A stretch of DNA of 15,922 nt from Aquificota bacterium (GTDB taxonomy: Bacteria > Thermosulfidibacterota > Thermosulfidibacteria > Thermosulfidibacterales > B14-G1), in contig WFSL01000004.1 in NCBI GenBank assembly GCA_015486015.1, positions 1-15,922 of the forward strand, in the 5' to 3' direction. Position 1 is the stretch's first letter, and each line of letters begins with the position of its first letter. A program made the translations under genes and the position numbers. Of the stretch, positions 7,026 to 14,220 are shown in pieces. The notes beneath the pieces are model-generated. The model was not told where the DNA came from and did not search any database. It saw nothing but the letters and a program-made list of their open reading frames with translations.

Positions 7026-7478
7026 ATGAAAGATAACGGACTTAGCGCATATCCCCAGTGTTATGCCCTTTTAGAATCCGTGTTAGACAGCTTAAGAATC
7101 GCTATCTTTCTTTTGAACTCTGACTTTGAAGTGTTATGGATCAACAAGTGCACAGAAAAATTCTTTGGTTTAAAGAGAAGGGACGTATTAGGTAAAAACA
7201 AGAAGAAACTCGTATCAGAATATATATCTACGTTATTTGAACATGGAAATGAGTTCAAAGAAAGAGTGCTCGCAACCTATGAAGACAACACATACGTAGA
7301 GAACTTCCAGTGCCATATCCTGCCCCGGAAGGGGATACGGGAGAGGTGGTTGGAGCACTGGAGCCAACCTATACTCCAAGGACCCTACGCAGGCGGGAGA
7401 ATCGAGCAGTACCTCGATATCACCCTCTTGAAAATGGCCCTGCAGGAATTGGAGATACACAGAATTAAAGGGAGATAG
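7026..7478 (+). CDS. Stand-alone PAS-domain protein (150 aa)
   Basis: The only clear intact plus-strand gene in the signalling island. It is almost entirely one PAS fold (about residues 18-135) with no output domain, transmembrane segment or kinase motif. It is clearly related to the third PAS domain (480-600) of the 927-residue sensor: both share KFFGLKR/RFFGLKR, the ATYEDNTYVENFQCHILP-type stretch, WLEHWSQPI and GGRIE.Y.DIT. A strong Shine-Dalgarno supports ATG 7026. It runs convergently toward the next HD-GYP gene. It could act as a soluble sensor or an adaptor that pairs with the PAS domains of its neighbours; that role is inference. It could also be a surviving fragment of a larger sensor, but the start, ribosome binding site and stop all look intact. 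Confidence 0.85.
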   Translation: MKDNGLSAYPQCYALLESVLDSLRIAIFLLNSDFEVLWINKCTEKFFGLKRRDVLGKNKKKLVSEYISTLFEHGNEFKERVLATYEDNTYVENFQCHILPRKGIRERWLEHWSQPILQGPYAGGRIEQYLDITLLKMALQELEIHRIKGR

Positions 7479-7500
7479 TCGCTATTCAACGTGCAATACT

Positions 7501-7580
7501 GGAAGGTCAAAATAATGACCCAAATCTTCCTGCGGTGTTGATGTATCCTTTTCCTCCGTAAGCGGACATGTAAACACCGC
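7501..7580. terminator. Possible hairpins between convergent genes
   Basis: The gap holds GGTCA/TGACC (7505-7509 and 7516-7520) inside GGAAG/CTTCC, and an 8-bp inverted repeat GCGGTGTT/AACACCGC (7532-7539 and 7573-7580) with a long loop. Neither has a clean T-tract, so terminator function is only possible. Confidence 0.25.
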
Positions 7581-9581
7581 TCATGTGGTATCTCCCTCAA
7601 CGATCATCTTGAGAAAAGCCTCCACTACCCGCGGGTTAAAGTGTTTACCGCTCTGCTCGCGAATGTACCTTAGCGCCTTCTCCTTGGACCAGGACTTGCG
7701 ATACGGACGGTCAGAGGTGAGGGCATCAAACACATCCACCACAGCAAAGATGCATGCTGCCAGGGGTATCTCTTCTGCCTTCAGCCCACGGGGGTACCCC
7801 GTGCCGTCCCACTTTTCATGGTGACAGTAGGGAATGTCTATAGCAGGGCGCAGGTAAGCGATGGGTGAGAGCATTTCATAGGCCAGTCGAGGATGCCTTT
7901 CAATGACCTTTTGCTCTTCGTCGGTGAGTTTCCCGGGCTTGAGGAGAATGCTGTCGGGAATACCTATCTTTCCAACGTCGTGGAGCAATGCTCCACGACG
8001 CACATGGACAATCTCCTCTTCGCTCATGCCCATTGCCCGGGCCAGTTGCACGGTCATTTCGGTGACCCGCTGGGAATGACCCTCGGTCTCCTCATCCCGC
8101 AGATCGAGGGCGCGGCCCCAGCCCTCGATGGTAGCGTCATAGGCCTGGATCAACTCGATATTGGCACGCTCGAGACTATCAAACAAGGCCACGTTTTCAA
8201 TGGCGATCGCCGTCTGACCAGCCAGGGTCTCCAGAAACGCCGTCCACTCTCCATCAGACTCCAGGGAAGAACGGTGAAAGATCTCTAACACCCCCTGTAT
8301 GCGACCCTTGGCGATGAGGGGCAGCGCGTAGTAAGTGGCAAAGCCCTCCTCTTCCAGAAGGGGGCTCTGGACTGGGTCGGGTTCAATCTCGGAGAGGTTG
8401 GGGATGTGGACGGTCTCTCGTTCGAGGGCGGCGCGACCGGCATAGCCCTCGCCCAAACGCAGATGAGTGGGCCTGGGACCCTCCGTGATAAAACCGCGCC
8501 AGGCAGCGTACTCCATCGTCTTGGTGTGCGTGTTGAGGAGGAGGATGGCAGCGGCATCAACGCCCAGTTGGTTGGTGATAACGTCCAGGGCCACGCTAAA
8601 TGTGACCCGCAGATCAAGGCTCCCTGTGATGGCCATGTCTATGGTGCGCAGGGCCTCTATCTTCCGCAGGCGATGTTGGGCACTCTCAAAGAGGCGCTGG
8701 CGGCGCAGGGCAGTACCCACCATTTCACCGATGGATGCAAGGAGGCGCATCTGGTGAGGTGCAAAGGGACACACCTCCGCCTGGAGGCGCCGGGCGAGAA
8801 CAAGCACACCCAACAACTCCTCTTCCGAACGTAGCAGCGCACACACGGCAGGGCCAGTCTCGGTGGCAGCGTCCACGGACAGGGCTCGGGGGTCCACGCT
8901 GTAGTTCTCGCTGACATAAGGCTCGCCTGTGCTCAGCACCAGGCCACACAAGCCCTGCACCGCAGGAAAGGTAAGACCAGTGTGCGCCTGCCAGAACCCG
9001 TCGGCCAGAGTGATAGTGAAACAGGTGCGGTCGGGCGAGAGCAGCTCCACCCAGCCGGCGTCAGCCTTGAGCTGTCGGCCCGCCTCCCTGAGCACAACGG
9101 CCAGCATCTCGTCGCTGGATTTGGCTTTCCGCAGGCGGGTTGACAGTTCAAATAGCGTAGTGAGTTCTTCACCACGAGAGCGCAGTTGCTCCTCTGCCCG
9201 CTTGCGCTTGGTGATATCCACAAGCATTCCAATCACTGCCGACTGGCCCTGATACTCTATACGGCGGCTAAAAGCCTCACACCAGATCGAGGTCCCATCT
9301 TTACGCAGACCCCGAAACTGGTGTAGGGCACCTTCTGTCTCTGCGCTTAATAGGCGACGAACATTCTCCTGCACCAGGGCCTGGCCCTCAAGATGAGTCA
9401 GGTCCAACGGTCCTAACTTCCCAACAATCTCCTCAGGCTGATAACCAAACAACTCCGCCATGGCGCGATTGACATAGAGAAAGTGATGCTGGCCAAAAAG
9501 ATAAGCCCCGGCCAGGGACTGCTCTACCAGTCTTTGAAAAAACGAGGAACCGAGCTTGTCTGGATTCTCTCCCCCCATCAC
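7581..9581 (-). CDS. PAS-GAF-GAF-HD-GYP phosphodiesterase (666 aa)
   Basis: Predicted cytoplasmic cyclic-di-GMP phosphodiesterase. Domains: PAS (10-128, ending VDITKRKRAEEQL), GAF (about 140-295), GAF (about 305-470), HD-GYP (about 478-660). Key residues are present: H534-D535 in LLHDVGKIGIP, H587-H588-E589 and G595-Y596-P597. Its PAS domain is homologous to the first PAS of the leftmost sensor (shared FGYQPEEI and LGPLDLTH). A GGGAGGT sequence lies three bases before ATG 9581 and six before ATG 9578, so the second Met may be used. The gene is visibly richer in G+C than the nuo and racemase genes, which may mean a separate origin. It shares no long DNA repeat with the other two HD-GYP genes. 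Confidence 0.93.
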   Translation of the reverse strand: MMGGENPDKLGSSFFQRLVEQSLAGAYLFGQHHFLYVNRAMAELFGYQPEEIVGKLGPLDLTHLEGQALVQENVRRLLSAETEGALHQFRGLRKDGTSIWCEAFSRRIEYQGQSAVIGMLVDITKRKRAEEQLRSRGEELTTLFELSTRLRKAKSSDEMLAVVLREAGRQLKADAGWVELLSPDRTCFTITLADGFWQAHTGLTFPAVQGLCGLVLSTGEPYVSENYSVDPRALSVDAATETGPAVCALLRSEEELLGVLVLARRLQAEVCPFAPHQMRLLASIGEMVGTALRRQRLFESAQHRLRKIEALRTIDMAITGSLDLRVTFSVALDVITNQLGVDAAAILLLNTHTKTMEYAAWRGFITEGPRPTHLRLGEGYAGRAALERETVHIPNLSEIEPDPVQSPLLEEEGFATYYALPLIAKGRIQGVLEIFHRSSLESDGEWTAFLETLAGQTAIAIENVALFDSLERANIELIQAYDATIEGWGRALDLRDEETEGHSQRVTEMTVQLARAMGMSEEEIVHVRRGALLHDVGKIGIPDSILLKPGKLTDEEQKVIERHPRLAYEMLSPIAYLRPAIDIPYCHHEKWDGTGYPRGLKAEEIPLAACIFAVVDVFDALTSDRPYRKSWSKEKALRYIREQSGKHFNPRVVEAFLKMIVEGDTT

Positions 9582-9849
9582 ACCTCCCTCAGCAATAGCA
9601 ATTACAAATTTGCACTTTTTATAACACTATGTGAGCTTATACCAAATATAATCGATTCTAAGTATTATGCAAGAATGAATGGGATTATGGCCTTTTTATG
9701 AGGCACCCTGGAAGGGTTAGATCTCCAAACAGTAAAGGAGGTTAGAAAAATCCTCGCAATCCTTTTCTCTCCTTCCCTCCATCCTACAATACTCTAAAAT
9801 ACATATAGAACACAAGGTGGCAGAGTCTCCATCCACAAAAGTCGTCCCT
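9582..9849. other. Intergenic between SDR and HD-GYP gene
   Basis: About 270 AT-rich bases with the candidate promoter of the HD-GYP gene near the left end. No gene or clear terminator seen in the rest. Confidence 0.5.
9645..9672 (-). promoter_or_regulatory. Candidate sigma-70 promoter for the 666-aa HD-GYP gene
   Basis: On the minus strand, TTGCAT (9667-9672) and TATATT (9645-9650) are 16 bases apart in an A+T-rich stretch about 65 bases before the start codon. Judged by eye only. Confidence 0.3.
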
Positions 9850-10620
9850 TCACCAGGAGGTCCAACCCCCATCCACCACCAAGCAGTGGCCTGTCATATA
9901 GGAAGCAGCAGGCGAAACCATAAAGAGGGTGGCATAGGCCACTTCCTCAGGACGTCCAAAGCGGGCCAGGGGAATTCTAGCCATAAGCTCTTCCCTGAGA
10001 CCCTCATTCCTGGAGATACCTGAAGTCATATCCGTCTCTATGAACCCGGGGCACAGGGCATTCACCCTGATACCGCAAGGGGCCCACTCAACGGCCAGGG
10101 TTTTGGTGAAGGTGGTGAGGGCCCCTTTGGTAGCAGTATACACGGCCACCCTTGGGAGGCCTATGAGACCCCCTATGGAAGAGACATTGACCACAGCCCC
10201 TCTCCCTGCAGCCTTTAACAAGGGAAAAGCCAAATAGGAAGCATAAAAAGTCCCCTTTAAATTCACCGCCAGCATCTTGTCCCAGTCCTTCTGAGCCGTC
10301 TCGTGAAAGGGCAAATAATGAGGGCTCACCCCGGCATTATTCACCAAAATATGGAGATGGCCATGCCTCTCCCTCACCTTTTTGAAAACCTCCTCCATCT
10401 CCCCCCTTGAGGCCACATTGGCCACATGATAACAGGAGTTTCCCCCTTCTCCCCAAATCTCCTTTTGAAGTTGGGCCAGCAAATCCCCCTTCCTGCTCAC
10501 CATATTTACCAGGGCCCCAGCCCGAGCCAGAACCTTAGCTATGGCCCTTCCAATACCTCTACTGGCCCCCGTCACCAGGGCTACCTTACCCTCCAGATTA
10601 AAGAGCTTATCCAACTCCAT
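9850..10620 (-). CDS. Short-chain dehydrogenase/reductase (SDR), 256 aa
   Basis: Classical NAD(P)-dependent SDR. Cofactor motif TGASRGIG (residues 17-24), NNAG (94-97), Asn120, catalytic Ser148, Tyr161 and Lys165 (YTATK), and the usual C-terminal VDGGW. Length is typical of the FabG-like group, but the substrate cannot be read from sequence. It starts two bases after the stop of the racemase/CaiB gene, so the two form an operon. By context it probably oxidises or reduces a hydroxyacyl- or ketoacyl-CoA, or a related intermediate. 3-Oxoacyl-ACP reductase activity is the main alternative. Confidence 0.92.
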   Translation of the reverse strand: MELDKLFNLEGKVALVTGASRGIGRAIAKVLARAGALVNMVSRKGDLLAQLQKEIWGEGGNSCYHVANVASRGEMEEVFKKVRERHGHLHILVNNAGVSPHYLPFHETAQKDWDKMLAVNLKGTFYASYLAFPLLKAAGRGAVVNVSSIGGLIGLPRVAVYTATKGALTTFTKTLAVEWAPCGIRVNALCPGFIETDMTSGISRNEGLREELMARIPLARFGRPEEVAYATLFMVSPAASYMTGHCLVVDGGWTSW

Positions 10621-10622
10621 CT

Positions 10623-11753
10623 TTATCCATCCCCCAAAATGCGCTGAAGGACATTTTCCCTATCTTCGTCCAAGGCAGGGGGAAGCTTCCTACAGGCAAA
10701 CTCTACCCCCTCCATCTTAAAGGGGGGGGCCACCATGAGGAGTTCCCCCTCGATGGGATGCCTCACCTTCCAGAGCATCTTCCGGGCCTTCACCTGGGGA
10801 TCATCCATGAGATCCGACAGGGAGTTAAGGGGATACAACAGGAGATCCTCGGTAGCACAGGTAAGCTCCAACCACTCTTCTAAGGTCTTGGAACGGAAGA
10901 GGACCTCTATCTCTTCCAACACCTGGGGATCTTGAGAAAACTGGTGAGGCAAGAGGTCCATCCTCTCCACAGCCTGGCAAAAAACCTTCCAAAACTTCTC
11001 CTCCAAAGCCCCCAACGTCACATAAGCTCCATCGGCCGTCTCGTATACCCGATAACAAGGAAGCCCTCCTCCCAAGAGAAAATCACCCTTAGCGGGGGCA
11101 CGGCCTGTGGCGGCATACTGGGCAAGGTGGATAGGAAGCCAAGACAGCACGGCATCCATCATGGATACATCAATAAAGGTCCCCTTACCTGTGGCCTTAG
11201 AACGAATCACCCCTGCTAAAATGGCAATAGCCGACCAGAAGGCTGAACTCAAATCAGCAATCTGAATAGTGGGCAACACCGGAGGACCATCCTTCATCCC
11301 TATCTGGTCTAAAACCCCTCCCATGGCAATGTAATTTATATCGTGCCCCGGCCTGTCCCGATAAGGACCATCCTGGCCGAAGCCCGTTATAGCACAGTAA
11401 ACCAGTCCAGGGTTGATCCCTTTAAGCCTCTCATAGCCCAGTCCCAGCTTGTCCATGACTCCAGGGCGAAAACCTTCCATGAGGACATGGGCTTTGGAAA
11501 CCAGCTTCAAAAAGGTCTCCCAGTCCCCCTTATCCTTGAAGTTAAGGGAGATGCTCTTTTTGTTCCTGTTCACAGCATAATAGAAGGCGCTATCCTCCTT
11601 GAGCTTAGGTTCAAACTCCCTCATATAGTCCCCGGGAGGGGGAGGCTCCACCTTAATCACCTCAGCGCCCAGGTCAGCCAGAATCATGGAGCAGTAAGGT
11701 CCAGGTAAAAGCCGGGTAAGATCCAGGACTACAATCCCTTGGAGAGGAAGCAT
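10623..11753 (-). CDS. CaiB/BaiF family, alpha-methylacyl-CoA racemase-like (376 aa)
   Basis: A member of the class III CoA-transferase fold family. The opening VLDLTRLLPGPYCSMILADL and VIKVEPP are diagnostic. His137 in PGHDINYIAMGG, Asp167 in IADLSSAF and Glu238 in VYETADG correspond to the His/Asp/Glu of alpha-methylacyl-CoA racemase. The 30-residue His-Asp spacing matches that enzyme, so a racemase of 2-methylacyl-CoA thioesters is the best guess, with CoA transfer (which would use the Asp) as the alternative. I chose ATG 11753 because AAAGGAGGT sits just before it; an upstream ATG at 11789 would add 12 residues without such a site. It is the first gene of an operon with the SDR. A C8 run at 10722-10729 lies in the coding sequence and keeps the frame. 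Confidence 0.9.
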   Translation of the reverse strand: MLPLQGIVVLDLTRLLPGPYCSMILADLGAEVIKVEPPPPGDYMREFEPKLKEDSAFYYAVNRNKKSISLNFKDKGDWETFLKLVSKAHVLMEGFRPGVMDKLGLGYERLKGINPGLVYCAITGFGQDGPYRDRPGHDINYIAMGGVLDQIGMKDGPPVLPTIQIADLSSAFWSAIAILAGVIRSKATGKGTFIDVSMMDAVLSWLPIHLAQYAATGRAPAKGDFLLGGGLPCYRVYETADGAYVTLGALEEKFWKVFCQAVERMDLLPHQFSQDPQVLEEIEVLFRSKTLEEWLELTCATEDLLLYPLNSLSDLMDDPQVKARKMLWKVRHPIEGELLMVAPPFKMEGVEFACRKLPPALDEDRENVLQRILGDG

Positions 11754-11782
11754 ATCTACCTCCTTTGCCTTTTTGTATATCC

Positions 11783-12019
11783 ATGGCACAGAATCATCAC
11801 CTTCTCAAGGACCCTGACGATCCATACATTAGAAAGATCCTGGAGCAGAACATTAAGGGAGAGCAATGCGCCATCCAGGTATACAGCGAGCTCTTAGAAT
11901 TTACGAAGGAAAGAGACCCCATCACCCACAATACAGTGCTTCAGATCCTGACAGATGAGGTAGAACACGAAGACGACCTTCAAGCCCTTATGGAAGATCT
12001 GGAAGTGAGAAAACTCTAA
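11783..12019 (+). pseudogene. Half ferritin-like gene (C-terminal two helices, 78 aa)
   Basis: The product (DPDDPYIRKILEQNIKGEQC... to the end) matches the C-terminal half of ferritin/bacterioferritin-like proteins. It has Glu27, Tyr34 and the E59-x-x-H62 motif of one half-site of a di-iron centre. The N-terminal two helices of a usual ~150-residue protein are absent; upstream DNA is the oppositely oriented racemase gene. There is no Shine-Dalgarno before ATG 11783, and a TTG at 11765 would add only six unrelated residues. Most likely this is a 5'-truncated remnant cut by the arrival of the racemase operon. A functional two-helix protein that dimerises, as encapsulated ferritins do, cannot be excluded. 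Confidence 0.7.
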
Positions 12020-12026
12020 TTGTACC

Positions 12027-12066
12027 AGGAGTAAGGGGAAGAACACCTCCCTTTACTCCTCCTTTT
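12027..12066. terminator. Rho-independent-type hairpin between convergent genes
   Basis: AGGAGTAAGGG (12027-12037) pairs with CCCTTTACTCCT (12049-12060) with one bulge and an 11-base loop, followed by CCTTTTCC. It lies between the ferritin remnant (plus) and the Fur-family gene (minus) and can serve both directions. Confidence 0.65.
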
Positions 12067-12105
12067 CCACAAATTGGCCTACCAGGAGATATTCAAAGAT
12101 AGGGA

Positions 12106-12540
12106 TCAGGAACTTGTACACTTGCTACATAAACCGTAGATAACCAGCTCCCAGCGTTTTGGACTCAATCCCCGGGACTCCATCACTTTAAGATCCAGAC
12201 ATGGGGAAAAATCCACTTCTAAATCTATAATCCGTCCACACTTCTCACATACAAAATGGGCATGGGGTGCCTTCTCCCCTTCGTATCTCACTTTATCATC
12301 CACGGATGGGACCCTTTGTATCAGCCCCTTTTCCTCAAAGAATCGAAGGGTCCTGTAAACTGTGGCCATGGAAAGCCCCGGCATTATCTCTCTCAAAGGG
12401 GCAAAAACCTCCTCCACACTGGGGTGATCGTAGCGCCGAGCTAACTCTTGATAAATAGCCAGTCTTTGAGGAGTGATCTTGATTCCCAGAACCCTGGCTT
12501 TCTCTTCGAACTCCTTCAAAACCCCTCTGTCTGCCTCCAA
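12106..12540 (-). CDS. Fur/PerR-family metal-dependent repressor (144 aa)
   Basis: Winged-helix regulator: KITPQRLAIYQEL, recognition helix SMATVYRTLRFFEEKGLI (57-74), and structural zinc site C98-x-x-C101 with C138-x-x-C141. Regulatory-site candidates are His39 (DHPS), His93, His95 and Asp106, in the register of PerR. The position of PerR's Asp85 is Glu87 here. So peroxide sensing (PerR) versus iron sensing (Fur) is not decided. The start is TTG at 12540, supported by GGAGG five bases upstream (12546-12550) and the lack of a better Met. Length is typical. The neighbouring ferritin remnant fits an iron or oxidative-stress locus. AT-rich DNA upstream could hold an autoregulatory operator. Confidence 0.9.
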   Translation of the reverse strand: MEADRGVLKEFEEKARVLGIKITPQRLAIYQELARRYDHPSVEEVFAPLREIMPGLSMATVYRTLRFFEEKGLIQRVPSVDDKVRYEGEKAPHAHFVCEKCGRIIDLEVDFSPCLDLKVMESRGLSPKRWELVIYGLCSKCTSS

Positions 12541-12559
12541 ATCTGCCTCCGAGCCAAAT

Positions 12560-12625
12560 CTAACGGCTTATGATTTGCCCTTTTCTTGGTCTATTAAATT
12601 AACACCTTTATTAAAAAGTAACATG
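12560..12625 (-). promoter_or_regulatory. AT-rich upstream region of the Fur-family gene
   Basis: The minus strand reads TTACTTTTTAATAAAGG then TGTTAATTTAATAG, with repeated TTAA half-sites. This is consistent with a promoter and Fur-family operator, but I cannot identify a clean box. Confidence 0.25.
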
Positions 12626-12736
12626 CTTATCTCCATGGGGCAACAAAGAAGAAAAATCCATTGGAGACAAATGACGGCATTGCAGAGAACCCTCTACAAA
12701 GGCCTGAATCAGTCTCTAAAGCAGCCGACAGTCCCG
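12626..12736. other. Intergenic, downstream of nuoN
   Basis: No gene, RNA or convincing terminator recognised. A short AGAG-GGTT-CTCT hairpin is the only local structure seen. Confidence 0.5.
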
Positions 12737-14209
12737 CTAAGACATGAACATAAAAAAGGTATGGGCAGTATTCTTAGCCAAAGCCATAAGGGGTTGGGGA
12801 AAGATCCCAAAGACAAGAGTAAAAACGCTTACCAAAGCCAAGGCCAACACCAATCCCTTACCAGGTACCGGCTGGGGAAGGGGCTCAGGATTCTTCATAT
12901 ACATGACCTTGGCAACTCTGAAATAATAGAAAAGGGCGATTACTGAATTGAGGGCCGCTATGACCACTAACCAGTAAAATCCTGCCTTTATAGCCGCAGC
13001 AAAGAGGAGGAACTTGCCCACAAAACCAGCCGTTGGTGGTATGCCCGCCAAGGAGAGGAGAAAGATAACCATAATCACTGCCGCCAAAGGATGGGTCTGG
13101 GCCAATCCAGTAAAGTCGTCTACCCTGTCCCCCACTATATTTCCCCTTTTCAGGTATATGACCAAACCGAAGGCTCCCATATTCATAAAGGCGTATGCAA
13201 AAAAGTAGAAAGTAACCCCTTGCACCCCCATCTGGTTAGCCGCCAAAACACCCAAAAGGATGTACCCTGCATGGGCTATACTGGAGTAGGCCAGCATTCT
13301 TTTCATATTCTCCTGAAGAAGGGCTGTCACATTTCCAAGGGTCATGGTAACAGCACATATAATCCATAAGAGAACCTGCCAATGGGGCATGAGAAGTTGA
13401 ATGCCGTAGAAAAACACCCTTATCAAGGCTGCAAAAGCCGCTGCCTTAGGAGCAACGGATATGAAGGCGGTAATAGGAGTGGGTGCACCTTCGTACACAT
13501 CAGGGGCCCAAAAGTGGAAAGGGGCCATGGCAATTTCCAAGCCAAAACCAGCAGCCAAAAGGAACATAGCCACAACCAATAAAGGATTACTTCCAAGTCC
13601 CTTAGCCTTCACTACAGAAGCCACCTGGGCCAGTTGGGTAGAACCTGTAGCAGCATAGGTAAGGGCTATACCATAGAGAAGGATACCGGAAATAAAGACC
13701 CCCAAAAGGAAATATTTTAAAGCTGCCTCGTTGCACTTCTGGTTAAAACGCATAAAGCCCGCCAAAACATACACAGACAAGGCCATAGTCTCTATCCCCA
13801 AATAAATGACAATAAGATCGGCTCCGGAAACCATGATCATCATGCCCAAGGTACAGAAGAGCATAAGGGCATAATACTCTCCCAGGCTAACCCCTTCCAT
13901 CTCAAGGTATTTGAGGGAAAGGAGAATGGTGATGGCCGTGCAAAAGAGAAACACCTCTTTGAACATAAGGGCAAATCTGTCCATGACAAAGGTGCCAGAA
14001 AAGGTGGTGACTGGCTTAGATAATCCCACCCAGTAAGTGGCTGTTACCAGGCCAATGATCACCACTCCCAAAAGGGCCAAGACTCCAACAATCCTTTTTC
14101 TATCCTTGGGAATGAAGAGATCCACCATGAGAAGGCCACAGGAGAGCACCAGCATTAGGATCTCTGGCCCAATAAGACTCAGATTAGGCACTGGCACAGA
14201 TACGTTCAT
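12737..14209 (-). CDS. nuoN: NADH-quinone oxidoreductase (complex I) subunit N
   Basis: A hydrophobic antiporter-like subunit of complex I that helps pump protons across the inner membrane. It has about 14 membrane segments over 490 residues, the usual length. Signature stretches include YLGIETMALSVYVLAGF (Glu140), FHFWAPDVYEGAPTPITAF, SVAPKAAAFA (Lys255) and LAGIPPTAGFVGKF (Lys399). The lysine usually found just before the PFH motif (GFAFK.A..PFH in typical homologs) is Glu225 here. It follows nuoM by 11 bases and ends the visible nuo operon. ATG 14209 gives the standard N-terminus. Confidence 0.96.
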   Translation of the reverse strand: MNVSVPVPNLSLIGPEILMLVLSCGLLMVDLFIPKDRKRIVGVLALLGVVIIGLVTATYWVGLSKPVTTFSGTFVMDRFALMFKEVFLFCTAITILLSLKYLEMEGVSLGEYYALMLFCTLGMMIMVSGADLIVIYLGIETMALSVYVLAGFMRFNQKCNEAALKYFLLGVFISGILLYGIALTYAATGSTQLAQVASVVKAKGLGSNPLLVVAMFLLAAGFGLEIAMAPFHFWAPDVYEGAPTPITAFISVAPKAAAFAALIRVFFYGIQLLMPHWQVLLWIICAVTMTLGNVTALLQENMKRMLAYSSIAHAGYILLGVLAANQMGVQGVTFYFFAYAFMNMGAFGLVIYLKRGNIVGDRVDDFTGLAQTHPLAAVIMVIFLLSLAGIPPTAGFVGKFLLFAAAIKAGFYWLVVIAALNSVIALFYYFRVAKVMYMKNPEPLPQPVPGKGLVLALALVSVFTLVFGIFPQPLMALAKNTAHTFFMFMS

Positions 14210-14220
14210 TCCTCACCCCC

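Noticed and set aside
10722-10729. C8/G8 run in the racemase-like gene as a phase-variation tract
   Set aside because: The frame is intact through the run and no other sign of switching is seen; left as a note only.
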